A stretch of DNA of 64,000 bases from Acidovorax sp. Root219 (GTDB lineage Bacteria; Pseudomonadota; Gammaproteobacteria; Burkholderiales; Burkholderiaceae_C). The stretch covers positions 290,688-354,687 of the forward strand of contig NZ_LMIJ01000023.1 in NCBI RefSeq assembly GCF_001428665.1, written 5' to 3'. The notes under the pieces are model-generated. The model did not search any database. It saw only the letters and a program-made list of their open reading frames with translations, and was not told where the DNA came from. Each line of letters starts with the position of its first letter. Positions within the stretch are counted from its first letter, which is position 1. A program made the translations under genes and the position numbers. Positions 18,128-28,219 of this stretch are shown here, piece by piece.

Positions 18128-19600
18128 ATGATGCCCAAGTTTGATTGGAGTATGCTGCGCGCCCTCGCCGTTTCGGGCGTGGTGGCGACGGTGGCCAGCG
18201 TGGCGGTGCTGCCCCAGGGCGCGGCCATGGCGCAGTCTGCCGTGGTCCGGGGCTTGCCGGACTTCACTGACCTGGTGGACCAGGTTGGTCCGTCGGTGGT
18301 GAACATCCGAACGCGCGAGAAGGCGTCCGAGCGTTCGGGCGCCAACGGCATGGACGAGGAGATGGCGGAGTTCTTCCGCCGCTTCGGCGTGCCGATTCCC
18401 AACGTGCCGCGCCAGCAGCGCCCTCAGCGTCCGCAGCAGGATGAGGAGGCGCAACCGCGCGGCGTGGGCTCGGGCTTCATCCTCACGGCCGATGGCTTCG
18501 TGATGACCAATGCGCACGTGGTCGAGGGGGCCGATGAGGTCATCGTTACGCTCACCGACAAGCGCGAGTTCAAGGCGCGCATCGTGGGTGTCGACAAGCG
18601 CACCGACGTGGCCGTGGTCAAGATCGAGGCCACCGGGTTGCCGGCTGTGAAGGTGGGCGACGTGAGTCGCCTCAAGGTGGGTGAGTGGGTCATGGCCATC
18701 GGCTCGCCCTTCGGCCTGGAAAACAGCGTGACCGCCGGCATCGTGAGCGCCAAGCAGCGCGACACGGGCGACTACCTGCCCTTCATCCAGACCGACGTGG
18801 CCATCAACCCCGGCAATTCCGGTGGCCCGCTGATCAACATGCGCGGCGAGGTGGTGGGGATCAACAGCCAGATCTACTCGCGTTCGGGTGGTTTCATGGG
18901 CATCTCGTTTGCGATCCCGATGGACGAAGCGATCCGCGTCAGCGAGCAGTTGCGGTCGTCGGGCCGCGTGACCCGGGGCCGCATTGGCGTGCAGATCGGC
19001 GCGGTGAGCAAGGACGTGGCCGACGCGATTGGTCTGGGCAAGTCGCAGGGTGCAATGGTGACGGGGGTGGAGTCGGGCTCGCCGGCCGACAAGGCCGGGG
19101 TCGAGGCAGGGGACATCATCACCCGCTTCGACGGCAAGCCCATCGAGAAGGTGGCCGACCTGCCGCGCCTGGTGGGCAACACCAAGCCCGGTACCAAGAG
19201 TGCCATCACGGTGTTCCGCCGCGGCAGCGCGCGCGACCTGACCATCACCATCGCCGAAATCGAACCCGACAAGCCGGTCGCCAAGGCCGTGGAGCGCGAG
19301 GAGAAGCCCAAGGCGTCGGCGGCAGCCCAGCAACTGGGTCTTTCCGTGCTTGAACTCACCGATGCACAGAAGAAGGAACTCAAGCTCAAGGGCGGCGTGG
19401 CCGTGGCATCGGCCACCGATGCCGCTGCGCGGGCGGGCCTGCGTGAAGGCGATGTGATTCTGTCTGTGGCCAATACGGAGATCGCGGGCCTCAAGGACTT
19501 CGAGTCGGTCGTGTCCAAGGCGGACAAGAGCAAGCCCTTGAGTCTGCTCTATCGCCGCGGCGAGTGGGCCCAATATGCGGTGATCCGCCCTCTGCGCTGA
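18128..19600 (+). CDS. Periplasmic serine protease DegP/MucD (Do family)
   Basis: A 490-residue HtrA-family protease and chaperone with a signal peptide (about residues 1-37). The triad is His in VMTNAHVVEGAD, Asp in KRTDVAVVKI and Ser in NPGNSGGPLINM. Two PDZ domains follow (about 290-370 and 400-490), the second shorter. It degrades misfolded envelope proteins and is a classic sigma-E target. A GGAAC and a TCTTC about 45-75 bases upstream give a weak sigma-E-like promoter. It could also start at the second ATG, 18131. Confidence 0.93.
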   Translation: MMPKFDWSMLRALAVSGVVATVASVAVLPQGAAMAQSAVVRGLPDFTDLVDQVGPSVVNIRTREKASERSGANGMDEEMAEFFRRFGVPIPNVPRQQRPQRPQQDEEAQPRGVGSGFILTADGFVMTNAHVVEGADEVIVTLTDKREFKARIVGVDKRTDVAVVKIEATGLPAVKVGDVSRLKVGEWVMAIGSPFGLENSVTAGIVSAKQRDTGDYLPFIQTDVAINPGNSGGPLINMRGEVVGINSQIYSRSGGFMGISFAIPMDEAIRVSEQLRSSGRVTRGRIGVQIGAVSKDVADAIGLGKSQGAMVTGVESGSPADKAGVEAGDIITRFDGKPIEKVADLPRLVGNTKPGTKSAITVFRRGSARDLTITIAEIEPDKPVAKAVEREEKPKASAAAQQLGLSVLELTDAQKKELKLKGGVAVASATDAAARAGLREGDVILSVANTEIAGLKDFESVVSKADKSKPLSLLYRRGEWAQYAVIRPLR

Positions 19601-19727
19601 AGGAGGAGGTGGCCGAATTCCAGATGGGCAAAGGGGTAGTCCCATGGGCTATTCCCTCGGTATTTGATGGGTTTTCCCAAAAAAATCCCTGGAAGCGGGC
19701 CCCTGCTGCGGCCCTGAAAAAAACTTA

Positions 19728-19749
19728 GAGGTTAGCTTTCGCTAACTTC
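19728..19749 (-). terminator. Possible minus-strand terminator downstream of degP
   Basis: A nine-pair stem with one wobble closes a four-base loop. Read on the minus strand the loop is GAAA, a stable GNRA type, and the stem is followed after four bases by seven T. This could stop antisense transcription entering degP from the lepA side. On the plus strand there is no T-run. Confidence 0.4.
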
Positions 19750-19861
19750 CGGAACGGGGCATCAACCAGTTTCGATAGAATGCAGGGGTCTGTTCAACCG
19801 TTATGTGCATATTGAACGGTTCCTGCTCCACCATGCGGGATGCACCGTGTTCATGCACAGC

Positions 19862-19929
19862 TGATCCACAGCTCACCCACAAGTTGTTCATCATCGCGCG
19901 GACTGAATCTGTGAATAAACTGTGTATAA
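19862..19929. promoter_or_regulatory. Three DnaA-box-like sites upstream of lepA
   Basis: TGATCCACA (19862-19870), TGTGAATAA (19910-19918) and TGTGTATAA (19921-19929) each differ by one base from the DnaA box TTATCCACA or its complement. The last two are tandem, 11 bases apart. The final one overlaps TATAAA (19925-19930), which with CTGAAT (19903-19908) could form a promoter. DnaA control of this promoter is inferred. Confidence 0.45.
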
Positions 19930-20005
19930 AATCCCTGTTGCAGTCAGGCAACGACCCTTTTCGTGCCAGTGCCGGGCTGCTTCCGACCCGCTTTTTGCCT
20001 ACAAT

Positions 20006-20076
20006 GAAGATCCAACTATCGCAGTTGCCAATGATTGTTGGTTCAGGGCGCGTCGCCACTCGACGCGCCCTTTTTT
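20006..20076 (+). ncRNA. Candidate small RNA ending at a terminator before lepA
   Basis: A TACAAT -10-like element (20000-20005) is followed by about 70 bases that could fold as CAACT/AGTTG and CCAAC/GTTGG hairpins. They end in a perfect 10-bp terminator stem and six T. The -35 is poor. An alternative start at the TATAAA at 19925 would give about 140 bases. The element may instead be a lepA leader attenuator. I do not recognise a known RNA family. Confidence 0.4.
20046..20076 (+). terminator. Rho-independent terminator upstream of lepA
   Basis: GGGCGCGTCG pairs perfectly with CGACGCGCCC over ten bases around a CCACT loop, followed by TTTTTT. It stands only 44 bases before the lepA ATG, so it closes a separate short transcript or attenuates lepA. 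Confidence 0.85.
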
Positions 20077-20120
20077 CTTGTGCGCGCCGTTTTAATTCAA
20101 TTACTTGACGCTTCCCGTTG

Positions 20121-21929
20121 ATGAACCACATCAGAAATTTTTCCATCATTGCGCACATCGACCATGGCAAGTCGACGTTGGCTGACCGCTTGATCCAGCG
20201 ATGTGGCGGCCTTGCAGACCGCGATATGGAGGCCCAGGTTCTGGACTCGATGGACATCGAAAAAGAGCGTGGGATAACCATCAAGGCGCAGACCGCTGCG
20301 CTGCAGTACAAGGCCCAGGATGGGCAGGTCTACAACCTCAATCTGATCGACACGCCAGGTCATGTCGACTTCTCTTACGAGGTGAGCCGTTCGCTGTCCG
20401 CATGCGAAGGCGCGCTGCTCGTTGTCGATGCCTCGCAGGGCGTGGAAGCACAGACCGTGGCCAACTGCTACACCGCGCTGGACCTCGGTGTGGAAGTTGT
20501 GCCGGTGCTCAACAAGATGGACCTGCCCAATGCCGATCCAGAGAATGCGAAGGCCGAGATCGAGGACGTGATCGGCATTGATGCAGAGCATGCAATTCCC
20601 TGCTCGGCCAAGACCGGCATGGGCATCGACGAGATCCTCGAAGCCATCGTGGCCAAGGTGCCCGCACCGCGTGGCAATGCCGACGGTCCGCTGCGCGCGA
20701 TGATCGTCGACAGCTGGTTCGACAGTTACGTGGGCGTGGTGATGCTGGTGCGCGTGGTCGATGGCCGCCTGCTCAAGGGCGAGCGCATCAAGATGATGGC
20801 CAGCGAAGCGGTGTACAACGCGGACAACCTGGGCGTGTTCACCCCCGCCAACGAGCCGCGCAACTCGCTCGACGCGGGCCAGGTGGGTTACATCATCGCC
20901 GGCATCAAGGAACTGCAGGCCGCCAAGGTGGGTGACACCATCACGCTCGAAAAGAAGCTGCCCAACAATGCGGGGCCAGCCACCGAAGCGCTGCCGGGCT
21001 TCAAGGAAATCCAGCCCCAGGTGTTTGCAGGCCTGTACCCGACGGAAGCCAGCGAGTACGACTCGCTGCGCGACGCGCTCGAGAAACTCAAGCTCAACGA
21101 CGCTTCGCTGCACTACGAACCCGAGGTCAGCCAGGCGCTGGGTTTCGGTTTTCGCTGCGGCTTCCTGGGCCTGTTGCACATGGAGATCGTGCAGGAGCGC
21201 CTGGAGCGCGAATTCGACCAGGACCTGATCACCACCGCGCCCAGCGTGGTCTACCAGGTGGTCCGCGCCGATGGCGAGACCGTCATGGTCGAGAACCCGT
21301 CCAAGATGCCCGACCAGGGCCGCATGGAAGAGGTGCGCGAGCCCATCGTCACGGTGCACCTGTACATGCCCCAGGACTACGTGGGCCCGGTGATGACGCT
21401 GGCCAACCAGAAGCGCGGTGTGCAGATCAACATGGCCTACCATGGCCGCCAGGTCATGCTGACCTATGAGATGCCGCTGGGTGAGATCGTCCTGGACTTC
21501 TTCGACAAGCTCAAGTCCGTCTCGCGCGGCTACGCGTCGATGGACTACGAGTTCAAGGAATACCGCGCATCCGACGTGGTCAAGGTGGACATCCTGCTCA
21601 ACGGCGAGAAGGTCGATGCGCTGTCCATCATCGTGCACCGTTCGCAGTCGCAGTACCGCGGCCGGGCCGTGGTGGGCAAGATGCGCGAGATCATCAGCCG
21701 CCAGATGTACGACGTGGCCATCCAGGCCGCCATCGGCGCCAACATCATCGCGCGCGAGACCATCAAGGCCCTGCGCAAGAACGTGCTGGCCAAGTGCTAT
21801 GGCGGGGATATTTCCCGCAAGCGCAAGCTGCTCGAAAAGCAGAAGGCGGGCAAGAAGCGGATGAAGCAGATCGGTTCGGTCGAGGTGCCCCAGGAGGCCT
21901 TCCTCGCCATTTTGCAGGTGGAAGATTGA
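20121..21929 (+). CDS. lepA: Elongation factor 4 (LepA)
   Basis: A 602-residue ribosome-associated GTPase that promotes back-translocation and affects initiation. The G1 motif AHIDHGKS, G3 DTPGH and G4 NKMD are present. The C-terminal [20 protein letters not shown] and [15 protein letters not shown] blocks are specific to LepA rather than EF-G. There is no clear Shine-Dalgarno sequence before the ATG. It overlaps lepB by one base (TGATG), so the two are translationally coupled. Confidence 0.96.
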   Translation: MNHIRNFSIIAHIDHGKSTLADRLIQRCGGLADRDMEAQVLDSMDIEKERGITIKAQTAALQYKAQDGQVYNLNLIDTPGHVDFSYEVSRSLSACEGALLVVDASQGVEAQTVANCYTALDLGVEVVPVLNKMDLPNADPENAKAEIEDVIGIDAEHAIPCSAKTGMGIDEILEAIVAKVPAPRGNADGPLRAMIVDSWFDSYVGVVMLVRVVDGRLLKGERIKMMASEAVYNADNLGVFTPANEPRNSLDAGQVGYIIAGIKELQAAKVGDTITLEKKLPNNAGPATEALPGFKEIQPQVFAGLYPTEASEYDSLRDALEKLKLNDASLHYEPEVSQALGFGFRCGFLGLLHMEIVQERLEREFDQDLITTAPSVVYQVVRADGETVMVENPSKMPDQGRMEEVREPIVTVHLYMPQDYVGPVMTLANQKRGVQINMAYHGRQVMLTYEMPLGEIVLDFFDKLKSVSRGYASMDYEFKEYRASDVVKVDILLNGEKVDALSIIVHRSQSQYRGRAVVGKMREIISRQMYDVAIQAAIGANIIARETIKALRKNVLAKCYGGDISRKRKLLEKQKAGKKRMKQIGSVEVPQEAFLAILQVED

Positions 21930-22897
21930 TGCAGTTCATGCAAATTCTCACGGCCGCCATCCTGGCCGCCTTTCTTGGCTACGTGGGGTCCTGGTACTTT
22001 GGCCTCATTGAGGGCAATTTTGCGCTGCTGTTGTTCCTGGCCACAGTGGTTACGGGGGCCTTCTGGCTGGCCGAGCGGCTGTACTTCCTGCCGCAGCGCC
22101 GCCGTGCAGCCCAGGCGATCGAAGACGCTGCCGTGCAGCGCCGGGCCGAACTGGACCGCATGGGCATCCAGAAGGTGGATCTGGATGTGCAGGAAGCCCA
22201 GGGGCGCCTGCTCATGCAGCCCTGGTGGCTGGACTGGACGGCCGGGCTGTTCCCGGTGATCGCAGCGGTGTTCGTGCTGCGCTCCTTTCTATTCGAACCG
22301 TTCAAGATTCCCTCCGGCTCGATGATCCCGACCTTGCTGGTAGGCGACCTGATCTTGGTGAACAAGTTCACCTATGGCGTGCGCCTGCCGGTGATCAACA
22401 CCAAGATCATCGAGGGCAACAAGCCTGCGCGCGGCGATGTCATGGTGTTCCGCTACCCGCCGCAGCCCAGTCTGGACTACATCAAGCGCGTGATCGGCGT
22501 GCCGGGCGACGAAGTGGCGTACCTGAACAAGCGCCTCACGATCAACGGGCAGGTGGTGCCCACCACGGCCGTCCCGGATTTTCTGGACGAAGTGAAGTAT
22601 TACCCGCAACTCGAAGAGCAGATCGATGGCAAGGCACACCGGTTGCTGAACTATCCGGATGCTCCCGCCTTCATCCAGGGTGCGACCAGTTTTGCGTATC
22701 GTGACAACTGCCGCTACAGTGTTGAAGGCGTGGTGTGCAAAGTGCCGGAAGGCCACTATTTCATGATGGGGGACAACCGCGACAATTCGCTGGATTCTCG
22801 CTATTGGGGCTTTGTGCCCGACGCCAACATTGTGGGCAAGGCCTTTTTCGTCTGGATGAATTTCAGCAACCCCAGGCGCATCGGGTCTTTCCAATGA
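21929..22897 (+). CDS. lepB: Signal peptidase I
   Basis: A 322-residue inner-membrane serine protease that removes signal peptides from secreted proteins. Hydrophobic segments lie at about residues 5-25, 30-52 and 95-115. The catalytic serine is in FKIPSGSMIPTLLVGD and the lysine in YIKRVIGVPGDEV; the C-terminal box GDNRDNSLDSRYWG completes the family signature. The ATG at 21929 overlaps the lepA stop; a longer frame inside lepA was rejected. Confidence 0.95.
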   Translation: MQFMQILTAAILAAFLGYVGSWYFGLIEGNFALLLFLATVVTGAFWLAERLYFLPQRRRAAQAIEDAAVQRRAELDRMGIQKVDLDVQEAQGRLLMQPWWLDWTAGLFPVIAAVFVLRSFLFEPFKIPSGSMIPTLLVGDLILVNKFTYGVRLPVINTKIIEGNKPARGDVMVFRYPPQPSLDYIKRVIGVPGDEVAYLNKRLTINGQVVPTTAVPDFLDEVKYYPQLEEQIDGKAHRLLNYPDAPAFIQGATSFAYRDNCRYSVEGVVCKVPEGHYFMMGDNRDNSLDSRYWGFVPDANIVGKAFFVWMNFSNPRRIGSFQ

Positions 22898-22939
22898 TCC
22901 ATGGCCTGTTTTAATCAGTAAGCACGGAGAGGGGAGAGT

Positions 22940-23305
22940 ATGTATTCCAACCGTTTTGCCAGCCGTTCGCGCCAGCGTGGTCTGTCGTTCATTGGCGTGA
23001 TTTTCATTGGGTTGATCTGCGTGGCCGCGTTTGCCATCGGCGGGCAGTCTGTACCTATTTTCCTGGAGTACCAGGCGATCAATAAGGCTGCCACCAAGGC
23101 CGCGAGGGAAGAGACCACTGTTGCGGGGATCCGCGGTGCCTTTGATCGTGCAGGTGCTATCGACGACATCAGTTCCGTCAAGGGCAAGGACCTGGAGGTT
23201 ACGAAGCGTGGCGATAAAAATGTGGTGAGCTTCAAGTATTCACGCGAGATCCCCCTCGCTGGTCCGGCTTATCTTGTCTACCGCTTCGAGGGACAGACCA
23301 AGTAG
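22940..23305 (+). CDS. DUF4845 membrane protein
   Basis: A 121-residue protein with a basic N-terminus and one membrane segment (about residues 15-37, [20 protein letters not shown]). The short extracytoplasmic domain ends in [11 protein letters not shown]. The N-terminal RQRGLSFIG resembles a type IV pilin-like leader in composition, but no processing is claimed. DUF4845 proteins regularly sit between lepB and rnc in beta- and gammaproteobacteria; their function is unknown. Its TAG overlaps the GTG of rnc. Confidence 0.82.
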   Translation: MYSNRFASRSRQRGLSFIGVIFIGLICVAAFAIGGQSVPIFLEYQAINKAATKAAREETTVAGIRGAFDRAGAIDDISSVKGKDLEVTKRGDKNVVSFKYSREIPLAGPAYLVYRFEGQTK

Positions 23306-23988
23306 TGTCCCCCAGTCTTCTTGCGCTGCAGGACCGCTTGCAGCATCCCTTTTCCGATCCCTCGCTGCTGCAGCGCGCCATCACGCACCGCAGCTTTTCG
23401 GCCGACCACAATGAGCGGCTGGAGTTCCTGGGGGACTCCGTCCTGAACCTCGCGGTGGCGAGCCTGCTGTACCAGCGCCTGGGGTCCCTGCCTGAGGGCG
23501 ATCTTTCGCGTGTGCGGGCCAACCTAGTCAAGCAGGACACCCTGCACCAGTTGGCCCTGCGCCTGCGTGTGTCTGAGGTGTTGCGCCTCGGTGAGGGTGA
23601 ATCCAAATCCGGTGGCCACCAGCGCCCTTCGATCCTTGCCGATGCGCTGGAGGCGCTGATCGGCGCGGTCTACCTCGACGCCGGTTACATCCAGGCCGAA
23701 GCCCTGGTGCACCGCCTGTTCCAGGCCATGGAGATCAACCCGCAGATGCAGGCGGCCTCCAAAGACCCGAAGACCGCGTTGCAGGAGTGGCTCCAGGGCC
23801 GCAAAATGAAGCTTCCGCAGTATGCCGTCGTGGCCACCGTGGGGGCGGCGCACCGCCAGACCTTCGATGTCGAGTGCGATATTCCCGAACTGGGCCTGAT
23901 AGAGCGTGGCATCGGCGGCTCCCGCCGTGCCGGTGAGCAGGCTGCGGCAGCGGCCATGCTGGCCACACTGAAAGCAAAGAATCTATGA
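23305..23988 (+). CDS. rnc: Ribonuclease III
   Basis: A 227-residue double-stranded-RNA endonuclease that processes rRNA precursors and structured mRNAs. The signature [17 protein letters not shown] carries catalytic acidic residues, and [14 protein letters not shown] carries the rest. A double-stranded RNA-binding domain starts near residue 155 ([13 protein letters not shown]). The GTG start overlaps the previous stop (TAGTG). It overlaps era by four bases. Confidence 0.95.
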   Translation: MSPSLLALQDRLQHPFSDPSLLQRAITHRSFSADHNERLEFLGDSVLNLAVASLLYQRLGSLPEGDLSRVRANLVKQDTLHQLALRLRVSEVLRLGEGESKSGGHQRPSILADALEALIGAVYLDAGYIQAEALVHRLFQAMEINPQMQAASKDPKTALQEWLQGRKMKLPQYAVVATVGAAHRQTFDVECDIPELGLIERGIGGSRRAGEQAAAAAMLATLKAKNL

Positions 23989-25004
23989 ACGACGACAACG
24001 CCACCAACGACACGGCGGGCGATGCCGGTACCCCTTCCGATCCCCAGACCCCGAGGGATCTGGACGCCATGCTGGCCGCCGCTGCCGGTGGGGCGCCAGC
24101 GGCCGTGCGGGGCCAGCGCTGCGGCGTGATCGCCATCGTCGGCAAGCCCAATGTGGGCAAGTCCACCCTGCTCAACGCCCTGGTGGGCCAGAAGATCAGC
24201 ATCACCTCGCGCAAGGCGCAGACCACGCGCCACCGCATCACGGGCATCCGCACGCGCGAGCAGACCCAGTTCGTCTTTGTCGACACCCCGGGTTTTCAGA
24301 CCCGGCATGCCACGGCCCTGAACAAGTCGCTCAACAAGACCGTGATGGGCGCCATCGGCGACGTGGACCTGATCCTCTTCGTCGTGGAGGCGGGCAACTT
24401 CACGCTGGCCGACGCCAAGGTGCTGTCGCTGTTCAAGCCCGGCATTCCCACCTTGCTGATTGCCAACAAGCTCGACATGGTCAACCGCCGTGCCGAGCTG
24501 GCCCCCTGGCTCAAGAGCATGCAGGAGCGCCACCCGTTCGCCGAATTCGTGCCCATGTCGGCCAAGAACAAGGGCGATATCGAGCGTCTCTTCGGTATCT
24601 GCGCCAAATACCTGCCCGAGCAGGCGTGGTGGTATGGCGAGGACGAACTCACCGACCGCAGCGAGAAATTCCTGGCCGGCGAAACCGTGCGCGAAAAGCT
24701 GTTCCGCTTCACGGGTGACGAGTTGCCTTACACCTCCACTGTGGTCATCGACAAGTTCGAGGAAGAGGCGAGCAAGCAGCACAAGCGCCTCGTGAAGATC
24801 GCCGCCACCATCGTGGTCGAGCGCGACAACCACAAGATGATGGTCATCGGCGACAAGGGCGAGCGCTTGAAGCGCATCGGCACCGAAGCCCGCCAGGAGC
24901 TCGAAAAGCTCATGGATGCCAAGGTGTTCCTGGAGCTATGGGTCAAGGTGCGCTCGGGCTGGGCCGATGACGAGGCACGTGTGCGCTCCTTCGGTTACGA
25001 GTGA
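23985..25004 (+). CDS. era: GTPase Era
   Basis: Era binds the 3' end of 16S rRNA and couples ribosome assembly to growth. The 339-residue protein has G1 [10 protein letters not shown]3 DTPGF and G4 NKLD. A C-terminal KH domain has [20 protein letters not shown]. The N-terminus carries about 45 extra Ala/Asp/Thr-rich residues before the G domain, longer than E. coli Era (301 residues). Translational coupling to rnc (ATGA) supports the upstream start. Confidence 0.95.
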   Translation: MNDDNATNDTAGDAGTPSDPQTPRDLDAMLAAAAGGAPAAVRGQRCGVIAIVGKPNVGKSTLLNALVGQKISITSRKAQTTRHRITGIRTREQTQFVFVDTPGFQTRHATALNKSLNKTVMGAIGDVDLILFVVEAGNFTLADAKVLSLFKPGIPTLLIANKLDMVNRRAELAPWLKSMQERHPFAEFVPMSAKNKGDIERLFGICAKYLPEQAWWYGEDELTDRSEKFLAGETVREKLFRFTGDELPYTSTVVIDKFEEEASKQHKRLVKIAATIVVERDNHKMMVIGDKGERLKRIGTEARQELEKLMDAKVFLELWVKVRSGWADDEARVRSFGYE

Positions 25005-25069
25005 GGATGGCCGCCGCGCTGCTCTGTGCAGAGGCGCTTCAACGCCTGCGGCCTGGCTGAAAGCCGCCC

Positions 25070-25837
25070 ATGGCCGTTGCCAAGCGCATTTCCGATGAAC
25101 CGGCCTTCGTACTGCACAGCTACGACTGGAGCGAGTCGAGCCTGATCCTGGAGGTGTTCTGTCGCCGCCAGGGCCGTGTCGCCCTGGTCGCCAAAGGCGC
25201 CAAGAAGCCCACCTCCAACTTCCGCCCCGTGCTGCTGCCGCTGCAGCCGCTCTTGCTCACCTACACCCTGTCGGGCGATGGCTCGGCCGACATCCACACG
25301 CTCAAGGGGGCCGAGTGGGTTGGCGGGCATGTCATGCCGACGGGTGATGCCCTGCTGTCGGGCATGTACCTCAATGAGCTGCTGCTGCGCCTGCTGGCGC
25401 GGGCTGATGCACACACTGCGCTGTTCGATGACTATGCCGGCGTGGTGCGCGTGCTCGCCAGCGAGCATGGCGATGCACTCGAGCCCGTGCTGCGCAGTTT
25501 CGAGCTGCTGCTGCTGCGCGAGATCGGGCTCTTGCCCAGCCTGGATGCGCAGACCATGACCCTGGAGCCCTTGCACCCCGGCACGCGCTACACGCTGGTG
25601 GCCGAAGGGGGGTTGCGTGCGGCCTCATCTGGCGATCGCGTCGCGCTGCCCGGCAGCCAGTGGCAGGCCCTGCAGGCGGCACTGGACAGCAATGCATCCA
25701 GCTACACCGCCACCTTGCGCGCCTGCGCTCCGGTGGCCGCCGAGCTCAAGCCCCAGTTGCGGGCGCTCTTGCAATACCATTGCGGCAGTCCCACGCTGCG
25801 CACCCGCCAGCTCATGATGGATCTGCAGTCTCTCTGA
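25070..25837 (+). CDS. recO: DNA repair protein RecO
   Basis: A 255-residue recombination mediator that works with RecF and RecR to load RecA onto SSB-coated single strands. The N-terminal OB-fold segment has [19 protein letters not shown] and [13 protein letters not shown]. The helical middle has [10 protein letters not shown], and the C-terminus ends [12 protein letters not shown], as in proteobacterial RecO. Its place after era and before pdxJ is conserved. Confidence 0.94.
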   Translation: MAVAKRISDEPAFVLHSYDWSESSLILEVFCRRQGRVALVAKGAKKPTSNFRPVLLPLQPLLLTYTLSGDGSADIHTLKGAEWVGGHVMPTGDALLSGMYLNELLLRLLARADAHTALFDDYAGVVRVLASEHGDALEPVLRSFELLLLREIGLLPSLDAQTMTLEPLHPGTRYTLVAEGGLRAASSGDRVALPGSQWQALQAALDSNASSYTATLRACAPVAAELKPQLRALLQYHCGSPTLRTRQLMMDLQSL

Positions 25838-25851
25838 CCTCTATACACCGC

Positions 25852-26610
25852 ATGCCACACCCCACGCCGCACCGTACCGCCCTGTCGGTCAACGTCAACA
25901 AGGTCGCCCTGGTGCGCAACACGCGCCACCTGGGAATTCCCAGTGTCACGCGTGCGGCCCAGCTGTGCCTTGAAGCCGGCGCGCGGGGCATCACCGTGCA
26001 TCCCCGTCCGGACGAACGCCACATCCGCAGCCATGACGTGTTCGAGCTGGCTGAGCTGATGAAGGCCTGGCCCGACCGGGAGTACAACATCGAGGGCAAC
26101 CCCTCGCAGAACCTGATGGACTTTATCCGCCAGGTGCGCCCGCACCAGGCCACCTTCGTGCCCGACAGCGAAGACCAGTTCACCAGCGACCATGGCTGGA
26201 GCTTCCCGCAGGATGCCGAGCGCCTGGCGCCCTTGATCGCCGAGTGCAAGGCCCTGGGCGTTCGCGTGAGCCTGTTCATGGACCCGGTGCCCGAAGCCAT
26301 GGCCGCCGCCAAGGCCGTGGGGGCTGATCGCGTCGAGCTTTACACCGAGCCTTATGCCGCCGCCTGGGGAACCTCCGGGCAGGCCTTGCAGTTGGAGCGC
26401 TACCGCACTGCCGCCCAGGCCGCGCTCGATGCCGGGCTGGGCGTCAATGCCGGCCATGACCTGAACCGCGACAACCTCACCGCTTTCGTGCGCGAGGTGC
26501 CCGGCGTGCTGGAGGTGTCCATTGGCCACGCGCTGATCGCCGATGCATTGGAACTGGGCTACGCCGCCACCGTGCAGGCCTACAACGCCTGCATCGCCCC
26601 AGCAGGCTGA
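25852..26610 (+). CDS. pdxJ: Pyridoxine 5'-phosphate synthase
   Basis: PdxJ condenses 1-deoxyxylulose 5-phosphate with 3-amino-2-oxopropyl phosphate to pyridoxine 5'-phosphate, a vitamin B6 step. The 252-residue barrel protein shows [35 protein letters not shown] and the C-terminal [12 protein letters not shown] with [11 protein letters not shown], all phosphate or catalytic loops of the family. The ATG at 25852 was chosen over a longer frame that runs back into recO. Confidence 0.95.
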   Translation: MPHPTPHRTALSVNVNKVALVRNTRHLGIPSVTRAAQLCLEAGARGITVHPRPDERHIRSHDVFELAELMKAWPDREYNIEGNPSQNLMDFIRQVRPHQATFVPDSEDQFTSDHGWSFPQDAERLAPLIAECKALGVRVSLFMDPVPEAMAAAKAVGADRVELYTEPYAAAWGTSGQALQLERYRTAAQAALDAGLGVNAGHDLNRDNLTAFVREVPGVLEVSIGHALIADALELGYAATVQAYNACIAPAG

Positions 26611-26620
26611 GTGCCGTGCC

Positions 26621-27016
26621 ATGATCTACGGCATCGGAACCGACATCTGCGACGTGCGCCGTATCCAGGCCAGCCTGGAGCGCCATGGCGACCGCTTCGC
26701 CGAAAAGGTGCTGTCCCAGGGTGAACTCGCCACCTGGCGTGCGCGCACGGCCCGCTGGCCGGACCGGGGCCTGCGCTACCTGGCCACGCGCTTTTCCGCC
26801 AAGGAAGCCTTCAGCAAGGCCATCGGCCTCGGCATGCGCATGCCCATGACCTGGCGCCACTGCGAAGTGGCCAAGCTGCCTTCGGGCCAACCGGTGATCG
26901 TGCTGCACGGTGCGCTCAAGGAATGGTTCGAAGAGCGTGGCCTGCAGGCCCACCTGAGCGTCACGGACGAGACGGACTACGCCGCCAGCTTCTGCGTGGT
27001 CGAAAAAGCCCCCTGA
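26621..27016 (+). CDS. acpS: Holo-ACP synthase
   Basis: AcpS transfers phosphopantetheine from CoA to acyl carrier protein, the product of acpP at 13416-13655. The 131-residue protein starts [15 protein letters not shown] with the metal-binding aspartate. It has [18 protein letters not shown], containing the E and K of the active site. The start lies 10 bases after the pdxJ stop, matching the conserved pdxJ-acpS pair. Confidence 0.95.
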   Translation: MIYGIGTDICDVRRIQASLERHGDRFAEKVLSQGELATWRARTARWPDRGLRYLATRFSAKEAFSKAIGLGMRMPMTWRHCEVAKLPSGQPVIVLHGALKEWFEERGLQAHLSVTDETDYAASFCVVEKAP

Positions 27017-27081
27017 TTTCCGCCGGCATGCAGCTCTCAGCGTGGCCGCCCAGTTTCCATCCCTTCTGATTTCACAAGCCC

Positions 27082-28191
27082 ATGACCGAACACGCACCCG
27101 TCATCCTCGATGTGGCCGGCACCGCGCTCAGCGCCGACGACCGCCGCCGCCTGGCCCACCCGCTCACTGGCGGCGTGATCCTGTTCGCCCGCAACTGGGA
27201 AAACCGGGCCCAGTTGCTGGGCCTGACCAGCGCCATCAAGGCGGTGCGCGATGATCTGCTGGTCTGCGTGGACCATGAAGGCGGGCGCGTGCAGCGCTTT
27301 CGCACCGACGGCTTCACCCACCTGCCGCCCATGCGCGCCCTGGGCGCGATGTGGATGGACGATGGCAAGGGCGCCAAGGCGGTGCCCGGCAGCGGCGCCC
27401 TGCGCGCGACCAATGCCGCGACGGCCGCCGGCTATGTGCTGGGCACCGAGCTGCGCGCCTGCGGCGTGGATTTCTCGTTCACCCCGGTGCTCGACCTCGA
27501 CTGGCAGGACGAAGACGCAGGCTCGCGCAGTGGCGTGATCGGCGACCGCTCCTTCCACCGCGATCCGCGCGTCGTGGCCCTGCTCGCCAAGAGCCTCATG
27601 CACGGACTGCTGCAGGCCGGCATGGCCAATTGCGGCAAGCACTTTCCCGGCCATGGCTTCGCCCGGGCCGATTCGCACACCGAGGTACCGGTGGACACGC
27701 GCAGCCTCAAGGCCATCCTGGCCGACGACGCGGCGCCATACCCCTGGCTCAGCAGCACGCTCACCAGCGTGATGCCGGCCCACGTGATCTACCCCAAGGT
27801 GGACAGCCGCCCCGCCGGGTTCTCCCAACGCTGGCTGCAGGACATCCTGCGCCGCGAGATGCGCTTTGATGGCGCCATCTTCAGCGACGACCTGAGCATG
27901 GAAGGGGCGCGCCGCCTCGATGGCCAACTGGTCAGCTACACCGATGGTGCCCTGGCCGCGCTGGAGGCCGGATGCGATCTGGTGCTGCTGTGCAACCAGA
28001 GCGTGGGCGATGGCAAGGCCGTGGACGAACTGCTGGGCGGCCTGGCGGATGCGCAGGCCCGGGGCCGCTGGCAGCCCAATGTGGACAGCGAGTCGCGCCG
28101 CATCGCCCTGCTGCCCGAGACCCTTCCCCAGGCCTGGGACGACCTCATGTACCAGCCGGCCTACCTTCAGGCGCTGGACCTGCTGCCCTGA
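27082..28191 (+). CDS. nagZ: Beta-N-acetylhexosaminidase NagZ
   Basis: A cytoplasmic glycoside hydrolase family 3 enzyme that removes N-acetylglucosamine from anhydro-muropeptides during cell-wall recycling. The 369-residue protein has VDHEGGRVQRF, the family motif KHFPGHG with its catalytic His, and SDDLSMEGA with the nucleophile aspartate. Length is typical for single-domain NagZ. Muropeptides processed here can feed AmpR-type signalling in other bacteria, but no such regulator lies nearby. Confidence 0.95.
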   Translation: MTEHAPVILDVAGTALSADDRRRLAHPLTGGVILFARNWENRAQLLGLTSAIKAVRDDLLVCVDHEGGRVQRFRTDGFTHLPPMRALGAMWMDDGKGAKAVPGSGALRATNAATAAGYVLGTELRACGVDFSFTPVLDLDWQDEDAGSRSGVIGDRSFHRDPRVVALLAKSLMHGLLQAGMANCGKHFPGHGFARADSHTEVPVDTRSLKAILADDAAPYPWLSSTLTSVMPAHVIYPKVDSRPAGFSQRWLQDILRREMRFDGAIFSDDLSMEGARRLDGQLVSYTDGALAALEAGCDLVLLCNQSVGDGKAVDELLGGLADAQARGRWQPNVDSESRRIALLPETLPQAWDDLMYQPAYLQALDLLP

Positions 28192-28219
28192 TCCGCGTTC
28201 GAGGCCTGCTGCCGCAGGC

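Larger units (their letters stand above)
19601..20120. other. Gene-free region between degP and lepA
   Basis: About 520 bases without a convincing protein gene and clearly richer in A and T than the flanks. It holds a hairpin at 19728-19749, a TAGAAT -10-like element near 19774, an inverted repeat AACCGTT/AACGGTT around 19796-19823, three DnaA-box-like nonamers and a perfect terminator at 20046-20076. Short open frames here have no ribosome binding site or recognisable product. Confidence 0.7.

Noticed and set aside
19862..19929. Chromosome origin
   Set aside because: Three DnaA-like nonamers are present, but none is perfect. There is no dnaA, dnaN, gidA or rpmH nearby, and no AT-rich unwinding repeats are visible.
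19803..20108. 101-residue frame in the degP-lepA gap
   Set aside because: It spans a promoter-like region and a perfect terminator, and shows no domain or ribosome binding site.
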